A DNA stretch of 30,066 nt from positions 1 through 30,066 of IMG/VR virus record IMGVR_UViG_3300031726_000034, one strand, 5' to 3'. The position numbers and the translations under genes are program-made. The first letter of the stretch is position 1; every line of letters starts with the position of its first letter. Positions 15,697 to 22,732 of the stretch are shown here, piece after piece. This DNA is from a virus. The notes beneath the pieces are model-generated. The model saw only the letters and a program-made list of their open reading frames with translations, had not been told where the DNA came from and did no database searches.

Positions 15697-17499
15697 TCAT
15701 GTCGCACGGGCCAAGACGACGGGGGCGTTGGCCACCACGCTGTTCGCCCCGGCGTTGGCGGGCAGCGCCCCCGGGCTCAGCCCGGTTTGGAGCACGCCGT
15801 TGTAGAGGTTCGCGCTGAACCCTGCACCCGCGTTCCACTGGACCGGGCGCAGCCGCCCGGAGTGGGCACGGACCGTCGGGTGTGAGGTGGGCGCACCCTC
15901 GGTCTTGAACGCCAGCCATGACGCGCCCGCCGGGAGCGTCGCGGTGATCGGCTGCTGGTAGAACCCGGCAGCCTGAGTGCCGTCGATGGGGGAGGTGGTC
16001 TCGGCGATCAGGGCGCCGGGTTGGCCGCCGTTGTCCGCGTAGACCCCGAGGCGGATCACCGACCCGGCTGATCCGGCAATCGTGATCTCCATGCCGAGTT
16101 GGTCGATGGCGGTGTCGGTGTCCACGATGATCGGCGAGTAGACAATTCTCCCATCCGTCTGAGCCACTACCTGCACCCCGGCAGAGCCGGGAGGCAGGTA
16201 GTAGGACCCGCCCCGGGTCCGTACCGGGGTGGTGTAGCCCACGTTGACGCGGGCCACCACGCTCAGGCCCGCCTTGAACGTGTTGCCCCGGTAGGTCCAC
16301 CCGGCGCTGTTGGCGGTGTGCGCGTTGGTGAACACGTTGTCCATGACGCGGGTGGTCCCTGAGGCCCACGTGCTGATGGTGTCGCAGGTCGACCCGAACC
16401 GGTTGCCGGACACGAACAGGTCTACTGCTGCGCTCTTGGCCGGGAAGTCGGTGTCGTACAGGTAGACCTTCGCGTCGAACGTGTTGTCGATGATGCGGAC
16501 GTCGTTGAACGTCGACGAGCCGGTGTTCTCGGTGCGGCTCTGGAAGACGAACCCTTTTTTGGAGGGGGAGATGGCGTCGATGGTGGTGTTGCCTTGGACA
16601 AGGATGTGGGACATGTCCGTGGCGTTGGTGTAGGGCTCACGGCGCAAGGTGATGGCCCCGTAGCCTTTGCTGGCTGAGGCGCACACCAGATGGTTGAACA
16701 GGACGTCGATGTAGGAGGCGCCCTCGGTGACGTTGACACCGGTCCCGTTGTAGTGAACCTCGTTCTTGTCGATGGTGATGTGCCGGGCGAAGTTGATGAC
16801 CTGCGGGCCGTCCTCACAGCCGGTGATGTAGTTGTTGCTGATCCACCCGCCGTTGACCTCCTGATACTCGATGGCCTTGTTCGCCGTGGTGGTGATGGTG
16901 CAGTGCTCCACCCGCCAGTTGGTGTGCTGGGCGGCGAGGCGGTCGGTGTTGGCGGCGGCGGTGCCGGTGTTCTTCACGGCCCCGACCGCGATGTTGGTGT
17001 CGTTGATGACGCAGCCTGTCACGGTGATGTTGTCGCTGTGCGCCAGCGGTGTGCCGTCCTGCCGGGACTGGATGCCTTGGACGTAGGCGCCGACCGGCAG
17101 GCCCACCACGGAGTGGTTGGCGTCGATGCGTAGGTCCTCGATCGTGACGTTGCTGACCCCGGTGTTCGCGTCTCCGAGGTCGATGACGTGCACGATCCGG
17201 CCTGCGTCCAGAACCAGTGACGGGTCGAGCACGAGGCGGGTGAAGTTCTTGACCCCGCGCAGCCGCACGTTGGAGGCGAGTTTGAGGCAATACCTGCTGG
17301 CGCCCGGGGAGACCTTGAACGTGTGGGGTGAGAGCAGCACGTCGACCCCGTTGCCGCCTGCTGCGCCGACTGCGGTGTCGATGACCCGCTGGATGGCTGC
17401 GGTGTCGTCGACGGTGCCGCCCCCGACCACCCCGCCGACGCCGGGGCTGATGGTGGTCACTGAGATCCCTGAGGCGCTCTGGCCGCTGATCCGGCTCAT
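15697..17499 (-). CDS. Right-handed beta-helix spike/fibre protein, 600 aa
   Basis: The ATG at 17499 (MSRISGQSASGISVTT) overlaps the previous stop in an ATGA. Residues about 28-60 carry the pectate-lyase-3/tailspike opening VGGGTVDDTAAIQRVID. Residues about 75-410 contain repeated beta-helix rungs, for example NVTIEDLRIDANHS, NITVTGCVINDTNI, HITIDKNEVHYNGTGVNV and VRIIDNTFDAK, each with the Asn-rich turns of PbH1 repeats. Residues about 430-600 form a separate beta-sandwich with IRLGVYADNGGQPGALIAE, a frequent C-terminal domain of phage appendages. The fold suits binding or cleaving polysaccharide, but I cannot identify a catalytic set. Its gene is translationally coupled to the glycosyltransferase cassette and lies in the head region, so it may decorate the capsid rather than the tail. 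Confidence 0.82.
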   Translation of the reverse strand: MSRISGQSASGISVTTISPGVGGVVGGGTVDDTAAIQRVIDTAVGAAGGNGVDVLLSPHTFKVSPGASRYCLKLASNVRLRGVKNFTRLVLDPSLVLDAGRIVHVIDLGDANTGVSNVTIEDLRIDANHSVVGLPVGAYVQGIQSRQDGTPLAHSDNITVTGCVINDTNIAVGAVKNTGTAAANTDRLAAQHTNWRVEHCTITTTANKAIEYQEVNGGWISNNYITGCEDGPQVINFARHITIDKNEVHYNGTGVNVTEGASYIDVLFNHLVCASASKGYGAITLRREPYTNATDMSHILVQGNTTIDAISPSKKGFVFQSRTENTGSSTFNDVRIIDNTFDAKVYLYDTDFPAKSAAVDLFVSGNRFGSTCDTISTWASGTTRVMDNVFTNAHTANSAGWTYRGNTFKAGLSVVARVNVGYTTPVRTRGGSYYLPPGSAGVQVVAQTDGRIVYSPIIVDTDTAIDQLGMEITIAGSAGSVIRLGVYADNGGQPGALIAETTSPIDGTQAAGFYQQPITATLPAGASWLAFKTEGAPTSHPTVRAHSGRLRPVQWNAGAGFSANLYNGVLQTGLSPGALPANAGANSVVANAPVVLARAT

Positions 17500-18200
17500 G
17501 GTGACTGCACCATTTCGATGGTGACCGTTCCGGCGCTGGCAGGGGTGACGGTGGCGGTCATCAGGGGAACGAACCCCAGCCGGGCGGCGAAGGTGACGGT
17601 GTACGGTCCGCCTTTGGGGCCGGTGACCTGCACGTCGTGGGTCCCTATCGGGCTCCCCATAAGACTCCACCGGTGCGACCCGGCCAGACTCCACCGGTGC
17701 GAGCCCCTGATGTCTCCGGGCTGCCAGTTTCCTGCCATGGTGCCGACGAGGGCCTGCTGAATGACGACGGGGTCGGGTCTCTTGTTGGACGCGGCGGCGA
17801 CCGTGATCGGCTCGGTGCTCCAATCACCGATGGACAGCGTGAACGTCGCCCCCCACGGGGTGTCGCTGAGGGTGATGGTCTGGATGACGGGAATGAGTTT
17901 GCTCAGCCCGGAGATCAGGACGTTGACGTCTTGGGTGTTCAGGGCGGTGACCGCATAGACGATGTCCTCAGTCTCCACCGGCAAGGGGGAGTCCCCGGTG
18001 TTCAGGTCGAGGAACAGGCTCTCCCCTGCGGCGACGGGCCAGCCGGTGGCCGTGGTGACATCAGGACCGCCGAGGTACACCGTCGCGCCTCCGGGCGGGA
18101 CTTTCACCGCCAAGGTGGCGCCCGGGATGGCGTCCGGTTCAGGCTCGTGGAGTATGGTCGCGCTGACCCCGACGGTGACCACGCTCGCTCGCAGGCTCAT
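17496..18200 (-). CDS. Beta-rich virion structural protein with 8-aa internal repeat, 234 aa
   Basis: The ATG overlaps the GT4 stop by four bases. Residues 1-90 form a small beta domain with VKVPPGGATVYLGGPDVTTA and TGWPVAAGESLFLDL, a pattern common in phage structural and decoration proteins. Residues about 100-170 form a second domain (IQTITLSDTPWGATFTLSIG, then a helix DPVVIQQALVGTM). Residues about 170-195 hold two copies of GSHRWSLA/M followed by GSPIG, an insertion before the last strands. It is co-translated with glycosyltransferases before it and the beta-helix protein after it. It may be the base or adaptor of that appendage. Confidence 0.65.
   Translation of the reverse strand: MSLRASVVTVGVSATILHEPEPDAIPGATLAVKVPPGGATVYLGGPDVTTATGWPVAAGESLFLDLNTGDSPLPVETEDIVYAVTALNTQDVNVLISGLSKLIPVIQTITLSDTPWGATFTLSIGDWSTEPITVAAASNKRPDPVVIQQALVGTMAGNWQPGDIRGSHRWSLAGSHRWSLMGSPIGTHDVQVTGPKGGPYTVTFAARLGFVPLMTATVTPASAGTVTIEMVQSP
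17662..17709. repeat. 24-bp direct repeat, two copies
   Basis: The 17-base core agactccaccggtgcga occurs at 17662-17678 and again at 17686-17702, a 24-base period. Each copy contains the palindrome CACCGGTG. It encodes the GSHRWSL repeat in the 234-residue protein. Confidence 0.9.
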
Positions 18201-19354
18201 GGCGTCAGCCTAGAATCCGGGCACATGTGATGCGAGGCGCCACGCGGCGTTGACAGTGCGCGGCGGCGCAGGGCACGGGTGACCTCATCGGTGTAGGTGT
18301 TCTCCCAGTCCCGCCAGCGGACCCTGATGTCTTGGGCGCGGACCCGCAGGTAGGCGCGTTCGGCAGCCTGCTCGCGCCGGGCCGGGTCGACCAGTGAACG
18401 CAGGCCATCCATCCACCCGGCGGGGGTGCGTGCCAGCGGCCCGCCGCCGAACCATCGCTGCTCGGGTAGGTCGGCGGCCACGAACGGGATGCCCGCAGCC
18501 GCGTACTCCATGGCCTTGATCGCAGACTTGGCCCGGTTGAACGGATGGTCGGCCAGCGGCACGATCCCGATGTCGAACCCGGTCACGATGCCCGGGTAGT
18601 CGATCACCGGGACCAGTGGCATCGACGGGCCGCGCCGGTGGGCGGGGATGTGCAGGGCGTCGTAGGCGGACGTGTCGCCGGGGTGCAGGGCGCCGTGGTG
18701 CACGAACGTCCCATCGACCTCCTCAAGGAACCCGGGCAGGACCCCGGCGAGGGTCTCAAGGTCTCCCGAGCGCCACGGTGTGGCCCCGCACCAGCCCACG
18801 ACCAGTCCGCTGCTGACCGGGCGCACCGGGTAGTGGGCAAACGCGGGCAGGTCGATCATGTTCCGCAGGGTCCGCACCCGGGTCCCTTTGGCCCGGTAGT
18901 GCCCGGCCAGATACGGCGTGGAGCAGGTGGCCATGGTCGAGGCGGCGATGGCAGCGGCGTAGTGCTCCCGGTTGACGTCGGGGTGACGGGCCGGGTCGGT
19001 CGACTCATACGCCCGGTTGGTGGGGTGCAGCCGGTCAAAGTGGTCGTCGACGTCGTTGATGACGACCTGCCCGAAGGTGCGCGCCTCGGCGATGTGCGCC
19101 GGGGCAAGGTGGTGCATCCATCGTTGCAGCACCACCACCTGCGTCGGCTCTAGGGTCAGCGGGCGGTTCTGATCGTCGATCGGGATGAGTGCCCCGTCGC
19201 GGCGCCCGGCGACCCCCACCCCGACGTAGACCTCGTGGCCGCCGTACTGGTCCAGTGCCCCGGCGGGCTGGTGGACCCGTGCCCACCCGGAGCCGCCGGG
19301 CGCTGGGCCACGGTCGGTCTGGTAGTGGTCGGCGCTGATGAACGCGATCCTCAC
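18197..19354 (-). CDS. GT4-type glycosyltransferase, 385 aa
   Basis: I chose GTG at 19354 as start: it overlaps the previous stop as GTGA and follows GGGAGG by 7 bases. An in-frame ATG lies 15 bases further upstream. The N-terminal Rossmann half begins VRIAFISADHYQ with the Gly-rich GPAPGGSGWARVHQPAGAL. It continues QVVVLQRWMHHL and VVINDVDDHFDRL, an Asp-rich element also seen in other phage glycosyltransferases. The C-terminal half has SGLVVGWCGATPWRSGDL and then FNRAKSAIKAMEYAAAGIPF, the GT4 donor-binding helix with the conserved Glu. It should transfer a sugar from a nucleotide donor onto an unknown acceptor in the host cytoplasm. The acceptor is probably a virion protein, since the next two genes are structural and coupled by 4-base overlaps. 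Confidence 0.85.
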   Translation of the reverse strand: MRIAFISADHYQTDRGPAPGGSGWARVHQPAGALDQYGGHEVYVGVGVAGRRDGALIPIDDQNRPLTLEPTQVVVLQRWMHHLAPAHIAEARTFGQVVINDVDDHFDRLHPTNRAYESTDPARHPDVNREHYAAAIAASTMATCSTPYLAGHYRAKGTRVRTLRNMIDLPAFAHYPVRPVSSGLVVGWCGATPWRSGDLETLAGVLPGFLEEVDGTFVHHGALHPGDTSAYDALHIPAHRRGPSMPLVPVIDYPGIVTGFDIGIVPLADHPFNRAKSAIKAMEYAAAGIPFVAADLPEQRWFGGGPLARTPAGWMDGLRSLVDPARREQAAERAYLRVRAQDIRVRWRDWENTYTDEVTRALRRRALSTPRGASHHMCPDSRLTP

Positions 19355-19956
19355 CCGAACGCCTCCCATCCGGGCCACCCGGGGGTCCAGTCGAACACCT
19401 TGGGCTCGCGGGGGCCGCGCCCGATCCACGCCTCCGCCTCGTGCCTGTTGTCGTGGCGCAGCGGCGGCAGGGTCCGCAGGTACTCGTTGGTCGCCCACCA
19501 GAAGTTGCCCCCGAAGTACGGGGTGTCGACCCGGAACTGGGCGCCGGGGGTCAGCCAGTGGCAGCCCACCGCGTCCATGCCGCCCTCCATCTCGGCCACG
19601 CACGCCCGCCAGTTCCGCATCAGGACCGACATGGACCGGCGCCACGCGTCGTTGAACGCGCTCGGCGCAGCGGCGCCCTTGGTGTGGGTGTAGAGCGTCG
19701 CCCCGTCGAACTGTTCCAGTTCGGCGGCCAGCACCTCCAATGTGACCTGCTCCCAGCCCTCCGATGCTTGGGCGCACACCGCGAACTTCACGCCCGTTCC
19801 GTGCAGGAAGTCGATGACCGGGTCAGGGTTAGGCCCGACGATCCCGACCCGCAGTTCGGCGCCGAACCCGCTCTCACGCATCGCAGCCAGATGCTCACTC
19901 AGCGGCACGTACCACGAGCCTGCCGCGTAGACGTGGTGGTAGTTGCGGACCTTCAT
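19351..19956 (-). CDS. Putative glycosyltransferase-like protein, 201 aa
   Basis: The ATG at 19956 overlaps the methyltransferase stop (ATGA). The sequence has a Rossmann-like start, KVRNYHHVYAAGSW, then ATLYTHTKGAAAPSAFNDAW and RRSMSVLMRNWRACV. A distinctive PYFGGNFWWATNEYLRTLPP segment follows, then RHEAEAWIGRG. The HTKG---N--WR block resembles rhamnan-synthesis F-like glycosyltransferases, and the GGNFWWA block recurs in phage and capsule glycosyltransferases. I assign the class from these patterns and from the neighbouring GT4 and methyltransferase genes. The exact reaction is unknown. Confidence 0.65.
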   Translation of the reverse strand: MKVRNYHHVYAAGSWYVPLSEHLAAMRESGFGAELRVGIVGPNPDPVIDFLHGTGVKFAVCAQASEGWEQVTLEVLAAELEQFDGATLYTHTKGAAAPSAFNDAWRRSMSVLMRNWRACVAEMEGGMDAVGCHWLTPGAQFRVDTPYFGGNFWWATNEYLRTLPPLRHDNRHEAEAWIGRGPREPKVFDWTPGWPGWEAFG

Positions 19957-20546
19957 GGCCCGGCTTTCCTGATGAAGCACAGGTTGTGCCGGAACTCGAT
20001 GACCTCGATGTCCTTCTCCAACTGGGTCAGGGGGCTGCCCCGGAACTCGGGCCAGTTCACCCCGTCGCACAGATCCTTGAGGTACTCCATGGTCGGGGTC
20101 GGGCTGCCCATCTGCCACTCGGGCCAGTAGGAGGTTTGCAGGTCCTCGATGACGTAGGTCCCGCCGGGGTTCAGGTGGGCGAACAGGGTTTCCAGCGAGC
20201 AGATGATGTGGGCGGGCACGTGGGAGCCGTCGTCGACGATCAGGTCGAACGGGCCGTGTGTTGTGGCGACGTGGCGCAGGAACTTCGCGTCCGCCTGCGA
20301 GCCGCGCAGGACGCTGATCCGGGGCTGGTCGGCTTCCAGCCGGGGGGCGATGTCGATGCCGAAGATGTCGGCGCGCGGGAAGTAGTCCCGCCACATCAGC
20401 AGCGAGGCGCCGTCAAGGACGCCGATCTCAAGGACCTTGCCGATGGAGTCCGCCGCCGCGCCGAGGTGCTCCTCGTAGGCGCCGGTGTACTCGTGCGGGA
20501 CGGCTTTGTCGGTGCCGTACTTGATCGCCAGATCACGCAGGGTCAT
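19953..20546 (-). CDS. Class I SAM-dependent methyltransferase, TylF/MycE-like, 197 aa
   Basis: The protein begins MTLRDLAIKYGTDKAVPHEY, where KYGTDK is the N-terminal hallmark of macrocin-type O-methyltransferases that act on sugars. The SAM-binding motif is VLEIGVLDGASLLMWRDYF with GIDIAPRL as the acidic second strand. Further motifs are DLIVDDGSHVP and a late GGTYVIEDLQTSYW. At 197 residues it is near the family size. Family members methylate hydroxyl groups on deoxysugars, so with two glycosyltransferases downstream it probably methylates the transferred sugar. There is no visible ribosome site; a 6-bp hairpin instead abuts the ATG. Confidence 0.83.
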   Translation of the reverse strand: MTLRDLAIKYGTDKAVPHEYTGAYEEHLGAAADSIGKVLEIGVLDGASLLMWRDYFPRADIFGIDIAPRLEADQPRISVLRGSQADAKFLRHVATTHGPFDLIVDDGSHVPAHIICSLETLFAHLNPGGTYVIEDLQTSYWPEWQMGSPTPTMEYLKDLCDGVNWPEFRGSPLTQLEKDIEVIEFRHNLCFIRKAGP

Positions 20547-20564
20547 GGCGCCACGATAGGCGCC
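20547..20564 (-). promoter_or_regulatory. GGCGCC hairpin abutting the methyltransferase start
   Basis: The minus strand reads GGCGCC-TATCGT-GGCGCC and then ATG. This forms a 6-bp GC stem with a 6-base loop that occupies the place where a ribosome site should be. It may restrain translation of the sugar-modification cassette, or the gene may rely on unusual initiation. Confidence 0.45.
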
Positions 20565-20591
20565 GGGCTGCGTACTTGGTTGGCGGCGCGC

Positions 20592-20747
20592 TCAGCGGTG
20601 CCAAGCCGGGCCGCGTGCGACCACGATCAGCACGACCCCGACCAGCGCCACGATGATCGCCGGGGTGGTGGCCAGCGAGATGACCGACAGGAGCCCGAGG
20701 ATGCCGACCACGATCAGGACGACACCGAGGACGAACAGGATGCTCAT
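20592..20747 (-). CDS. Small membrane protein with two spans, 51 aa
   Basis: Reading the minus strand from the ATG at 20747 gives MSILFVLGVVLIVVGILGLL, a Ser/Thr/Pro turn, then IIVALVGVVLIVVARG and WHR before TGA. The two hydrophobic stretches (about residues 3-25 and 30-44) should span the membrane as a hairpin. The start is one base after the stop of the 127-residue gene, so the two are co-translated. Size and topology would suit a holin-like or membrane-anchor role, but no lysis genes are near, and the function is unknown. Confidence 0.65.
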   Translation of the reverse strand: MSILFVLGVVLIVVGILGLLSVISLATTPAIIVALVGVVLIVVARGPAWHR

Positions 20748-20748
20748 G

Positions 20749-21132
20749 TCACTGCTCGTAGTAGTCGCGGCGCTCTTGCATCCACCCGGGGGCCACGATC
20801 AGCCCCACCGGGGCTACGAGCACGCTCGCGCGGGCGCCCCCGGGGGCTGGGACGTCAAAGGTGACCTCATGGGTGAACCTGATCCGCCCGTCCGGCAGGC
20901 TCTCGTAGGTGCCCGCAAACGGGTCAGCCTTGTCGTCGGTCACCGCAGGCTGGGCGGACTTGTCCTCGGTCCGCTGCCGTCGTGCGCTCATCTCATCCTC
21001 CGTGGGGGTGTGTGTGCAGTCTCCGGTGCCGCACACCGGGCAGACGGGCATTGACCGGCCCAACTCCTGCAACGCGACCCGGGCGTAGTGCTCCGGGTAC
21101 ATCGCCACAAGTTCGGCCCCGATGATGTCCAC
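20749..21132 (-). CDS. Hypothetical protein with Cys/His cluster, 127 aa
   Basis: It starts with GTG at 21132 after GTGGAGC. The N-terminal helix (GAELVAMYPEHYARVALQEL) is followed by CPVCGTGDCTH, a CxxC...C..H arrangement able to bind zinc. A charged region comes next, then a beta segment (GRIRFTHEVTFDVPAPGG, SVLVAPVGLIVAPG). I do not recognise the family. It is the first gene after the capsid hairpins and is coupled to the small membrane protein. Confidence 0.6.
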   Translation of the reverse strand: MDIIGAELVAMYPEHYARVALQELGRSMPVCPVCGTGDCTHTPTEDEMSARRQRTEDKSAQPAVTDDKADPFAGTYESLPDGRIRFTHEVTFDVPAPGGARASVLVAPVGLIVAPGWMQERRDYYEQ

Positions 21133-21154
21133 CGCTCCACGCTACCCCCGGGCA

Positions 21155-21194
21155 GGGAAACTCCCCCCGAGCCACACGCCCGAGGGGAGTTCCC
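21155..21194 (-). terminator. Hairpin downstream of major capsid gene (distal)
   Basis: Plus-strand gggaaactcccc at 21155-21166 pairs with ggggagttccc at 21184-21194, an 11-bp stem with one bulged A. It lies 42 bases after the capsid stop. There is no U-tract, so full intrinsic termination is doubtful. It may trim transcription or protect the 3' end of the capsid message. Confidence 0.55.
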
Positions 21195-21199
21195 GGTGT

Positions 21200-21225
21200 C
21201 CCTCGGCAGGAGAGGTGACCGAGGG
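21200..21225 (-). terminator. Hairpin downstream of major capsid gene (proximal)
   Basis: CCCTCGG at 21200-21206 pairs with CCGAGGG at 21219-21225, a 7-bp GC-rich stem with a 12-base loop, 11 bases after the capsid stop. With the hairpin at 21155-21194 it forms a tandem pair. No U-tract follows. Confidence 0.5.
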
Positions 21226-21235
21226 TTGCTGTTGA

Positions 21236-22582
21236 CTAACCGAGGTCAACCTTGACGAACGACTCAGGCCGCTTGACCGCGAGCGCGAGACGCTCCTCAG
21301 CGAGGATCACCACAGCGTTGCGGACAAAGAAGTCCTCGTGCTGTTCGGCGATCCTGATGTTGGCCTCCTGACGGTCGTACAACTGGGCGCCAAGCCCAAA
21401 GGCACCCACCAATGCGGTGCCCTCGGTCATCGCCGGGGAGTCGACCACCGGGACCGACCACAGACGCGACTCCGCACCGATGGTGACGTTCGCCGTCACG
21501 GTGTAGTGCCCGTCCTCGCCCTTGCCGGTCTCGATGTCCTCCCAGTCTGAGGGGTGGACCACGATGCCGGTGGCGTCGTAGTACGCGAGGATGACCTTGG
21601 TCAGGGCACGCCGGATGGTGTCCTGCTTCTGGTCGGTGACCGGCCCGGACGTGTGGCTGTACGTCTGGATGCCGGGGGTGTTCAGGACGCCGAGCAGGTC
21701 CTCGGAGGTCCCGGTGCCGTAGAGGATCTGGTGGTCCTCGGTCAGCCGCAGCCCGTAGAGCAGTTCGTTGTTGATCGTGCTCTGAAGTTGCGGCTCGTCG
21801 GCGAGCACGTTGCGGTGCGCGGCCTCCCAGTGCGCGATGGTCCGCACCGGCGCCTGAGCGGTCTCAAACTTCAGGCTGGAATGAGGCTTGAGCCCGAACG
21901 CACCGGCCTTGTAGTCCGGCACGACACTGGCGCTGGACGACAGGTCGAGACGGTTGGTGCCGAACCCGAGGACCCGGAAAAAGTCGATCAGGTTGCTTGA
22001 GGTGGCAGCCACCGGGAACAGGTCCCGCACCCGTGCGCGACGGAAGTTGCGGGGCACCATGGGGTCCAACTGCCGCCCGCCGAATCCCTCGGGGATAGTG
22101 CTGAACGTGGAGCCGGACATCCCGCCGTACACGTCCTTGGTGGACGTCTTGGTGATGTCCTGACCGTGGATCTCCCACGCCTTGGACATCGTGCCGCCGC
22201 CGGAGGCGCGCAGCGACTTGAACTCCTCGGACTCGGTGAACCGGGACCCGAGGTCCTTGCGGGCCTCGGCGAGGACGGCGGCGTCCTCGGCGCGCTGGGC
22301 GCCTGCGGCGGCGCGCACAGCGGCGGACTTGGCCTCAGGCTCGCCCATGAAGTCGACCATGGACGTGCCGAGACGCAAGTCGTCGAGGAGGGTTTTCTTC
22401 TCCCGGGCCGAGGCAAGGTTGGCCCGGAAGTCCTTGGCGGCGTCTTCGGGGACGTAGACGTTCTTGCCCTCGATCTTGAACTGGGACTGGGCGATGCGCT
22501 CGTTCTCGTCGAGCAGCGCCTTGATTTCTTCCTCAAGGGTTTTCGCGGCACCGCTGAGGGCGGTGTCTTCGGTGACAGACAT
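21236..22582 (-). CDS. Major capsid protein, HK97 fold, 448 aa
   Basis: The start is fixed by AAGGAAA 6 bases before the ATG (MSVTEDTALSGAAKTLEEEI). Residues 1 to about 130 are a helical, charged delta/scaffold domain (FRANLASAREKKTLLDDLRL) that the upstream protease should remove. The mature part has the HK97 layout: IPEGFGGRQLDPMVPRNFRR, VRTIAHWEAAHRNVLADEPQ, a long helix LQSTINNELLYGLRLTEDHQ, ILYGTGTSEDLLGVLNTPGI in the A-domain, and WEDIETG. It ends with RIAEQHEDFFVRNAVVILAE and the final strand ALAVKRPESFVKV. It lies immediately after the protease, separated by a 150-base leader with a strong hairpin, which is consistent with separate control for high output. I cannot tell whether chemical crosslinks form. 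Confidence 0.95.
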   Translation of the reverse strand: MSVTEDTALSGAAKTLEEEIKALLDENERIAQSQFKIEGKNVYVPEDAAKDFRANLASAREKKTLLDDLRLGTSMVDFMGEPEAKSAAVRAAAGAQRAEDAAVLAEARKDLGSRFTESEEFKSLRASGGGTMSKAWEIHGQDITKTSTKDVYGGMSGSTFSTIPEGFGGRQLDPMVPRNFRRARVRDLFPVAATSSNLIDFFRVLGFGTNRLDLSSSASVVPDYKAGAFGLKPHSSLKFETAQAPVRTIAHWEAAHRNVLADEPQLQSTINNELLYGLRLTEDHQILYGTGTSEDLLGVLNTPGIQTYSHTSGPVTDQKQDTIRRALTKVILAYYDATGIVVHPSDWEDIETGKGEDGHYTVTANVTIGAESRLWSVPVVDSPAMTEGTALVGAFGLGAQLYDRQEANIRIAEQHEDFFVRNAVVILAEERLALAVKRPESFVKVDLG

Positions 22583-22594
22583 CAGAGTTTCCTT

Positions 22595-22661
22595 CCGGTG
22601 ATGGCACTTCTGGGGTGGGGGGCATTTAGCACTGGCACCGTTGCCCCCCGGTCATCACCGG
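22595..22661 (-). promoter_or_regulatory. Long hairpin in the capsid gene leader
   Basis: CCGGTGATG (22595-22603) is a perfect inverse of CATCACCGG (22653-22661), and inside it GGGGGGC (22617-22623) inverts GCCCCCC (22643-22649). The minus-strand transcript can fold into a 9-bp outer and 7-bp inner stem with an asymmetric internal loop. The capsid ribosome site begins within a few bases of the outer stem. It could stabilise the capsid mRNA or separate it from the protease message. Confidence 0.65.
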
Positions 22662-22732
22662 GACGGGAATCTTGCCGCGCTAGGGAAAACGGTAGGTCAC
22701 CGTCGGCTGGCGCGGAAGTGGGACACGCCGGG

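Noticed and set aside
16553-16565. A-run in the beta-helix gene as a frameshift site
   Set aside because: The run reads TCC AAA AAA GGG in frame, which does not fit the X-XXY-YYZ pattern, and the gene continues normally in the same frame.
18197-19777. Longer version of the GT4 gene starting far upstream
   Set aside because: The extra N-terminal residues are Arg/Gly-rich shadow of the preceding gene. GGGAGG before the GTG at 19354 and the 4-base overlap define the start.
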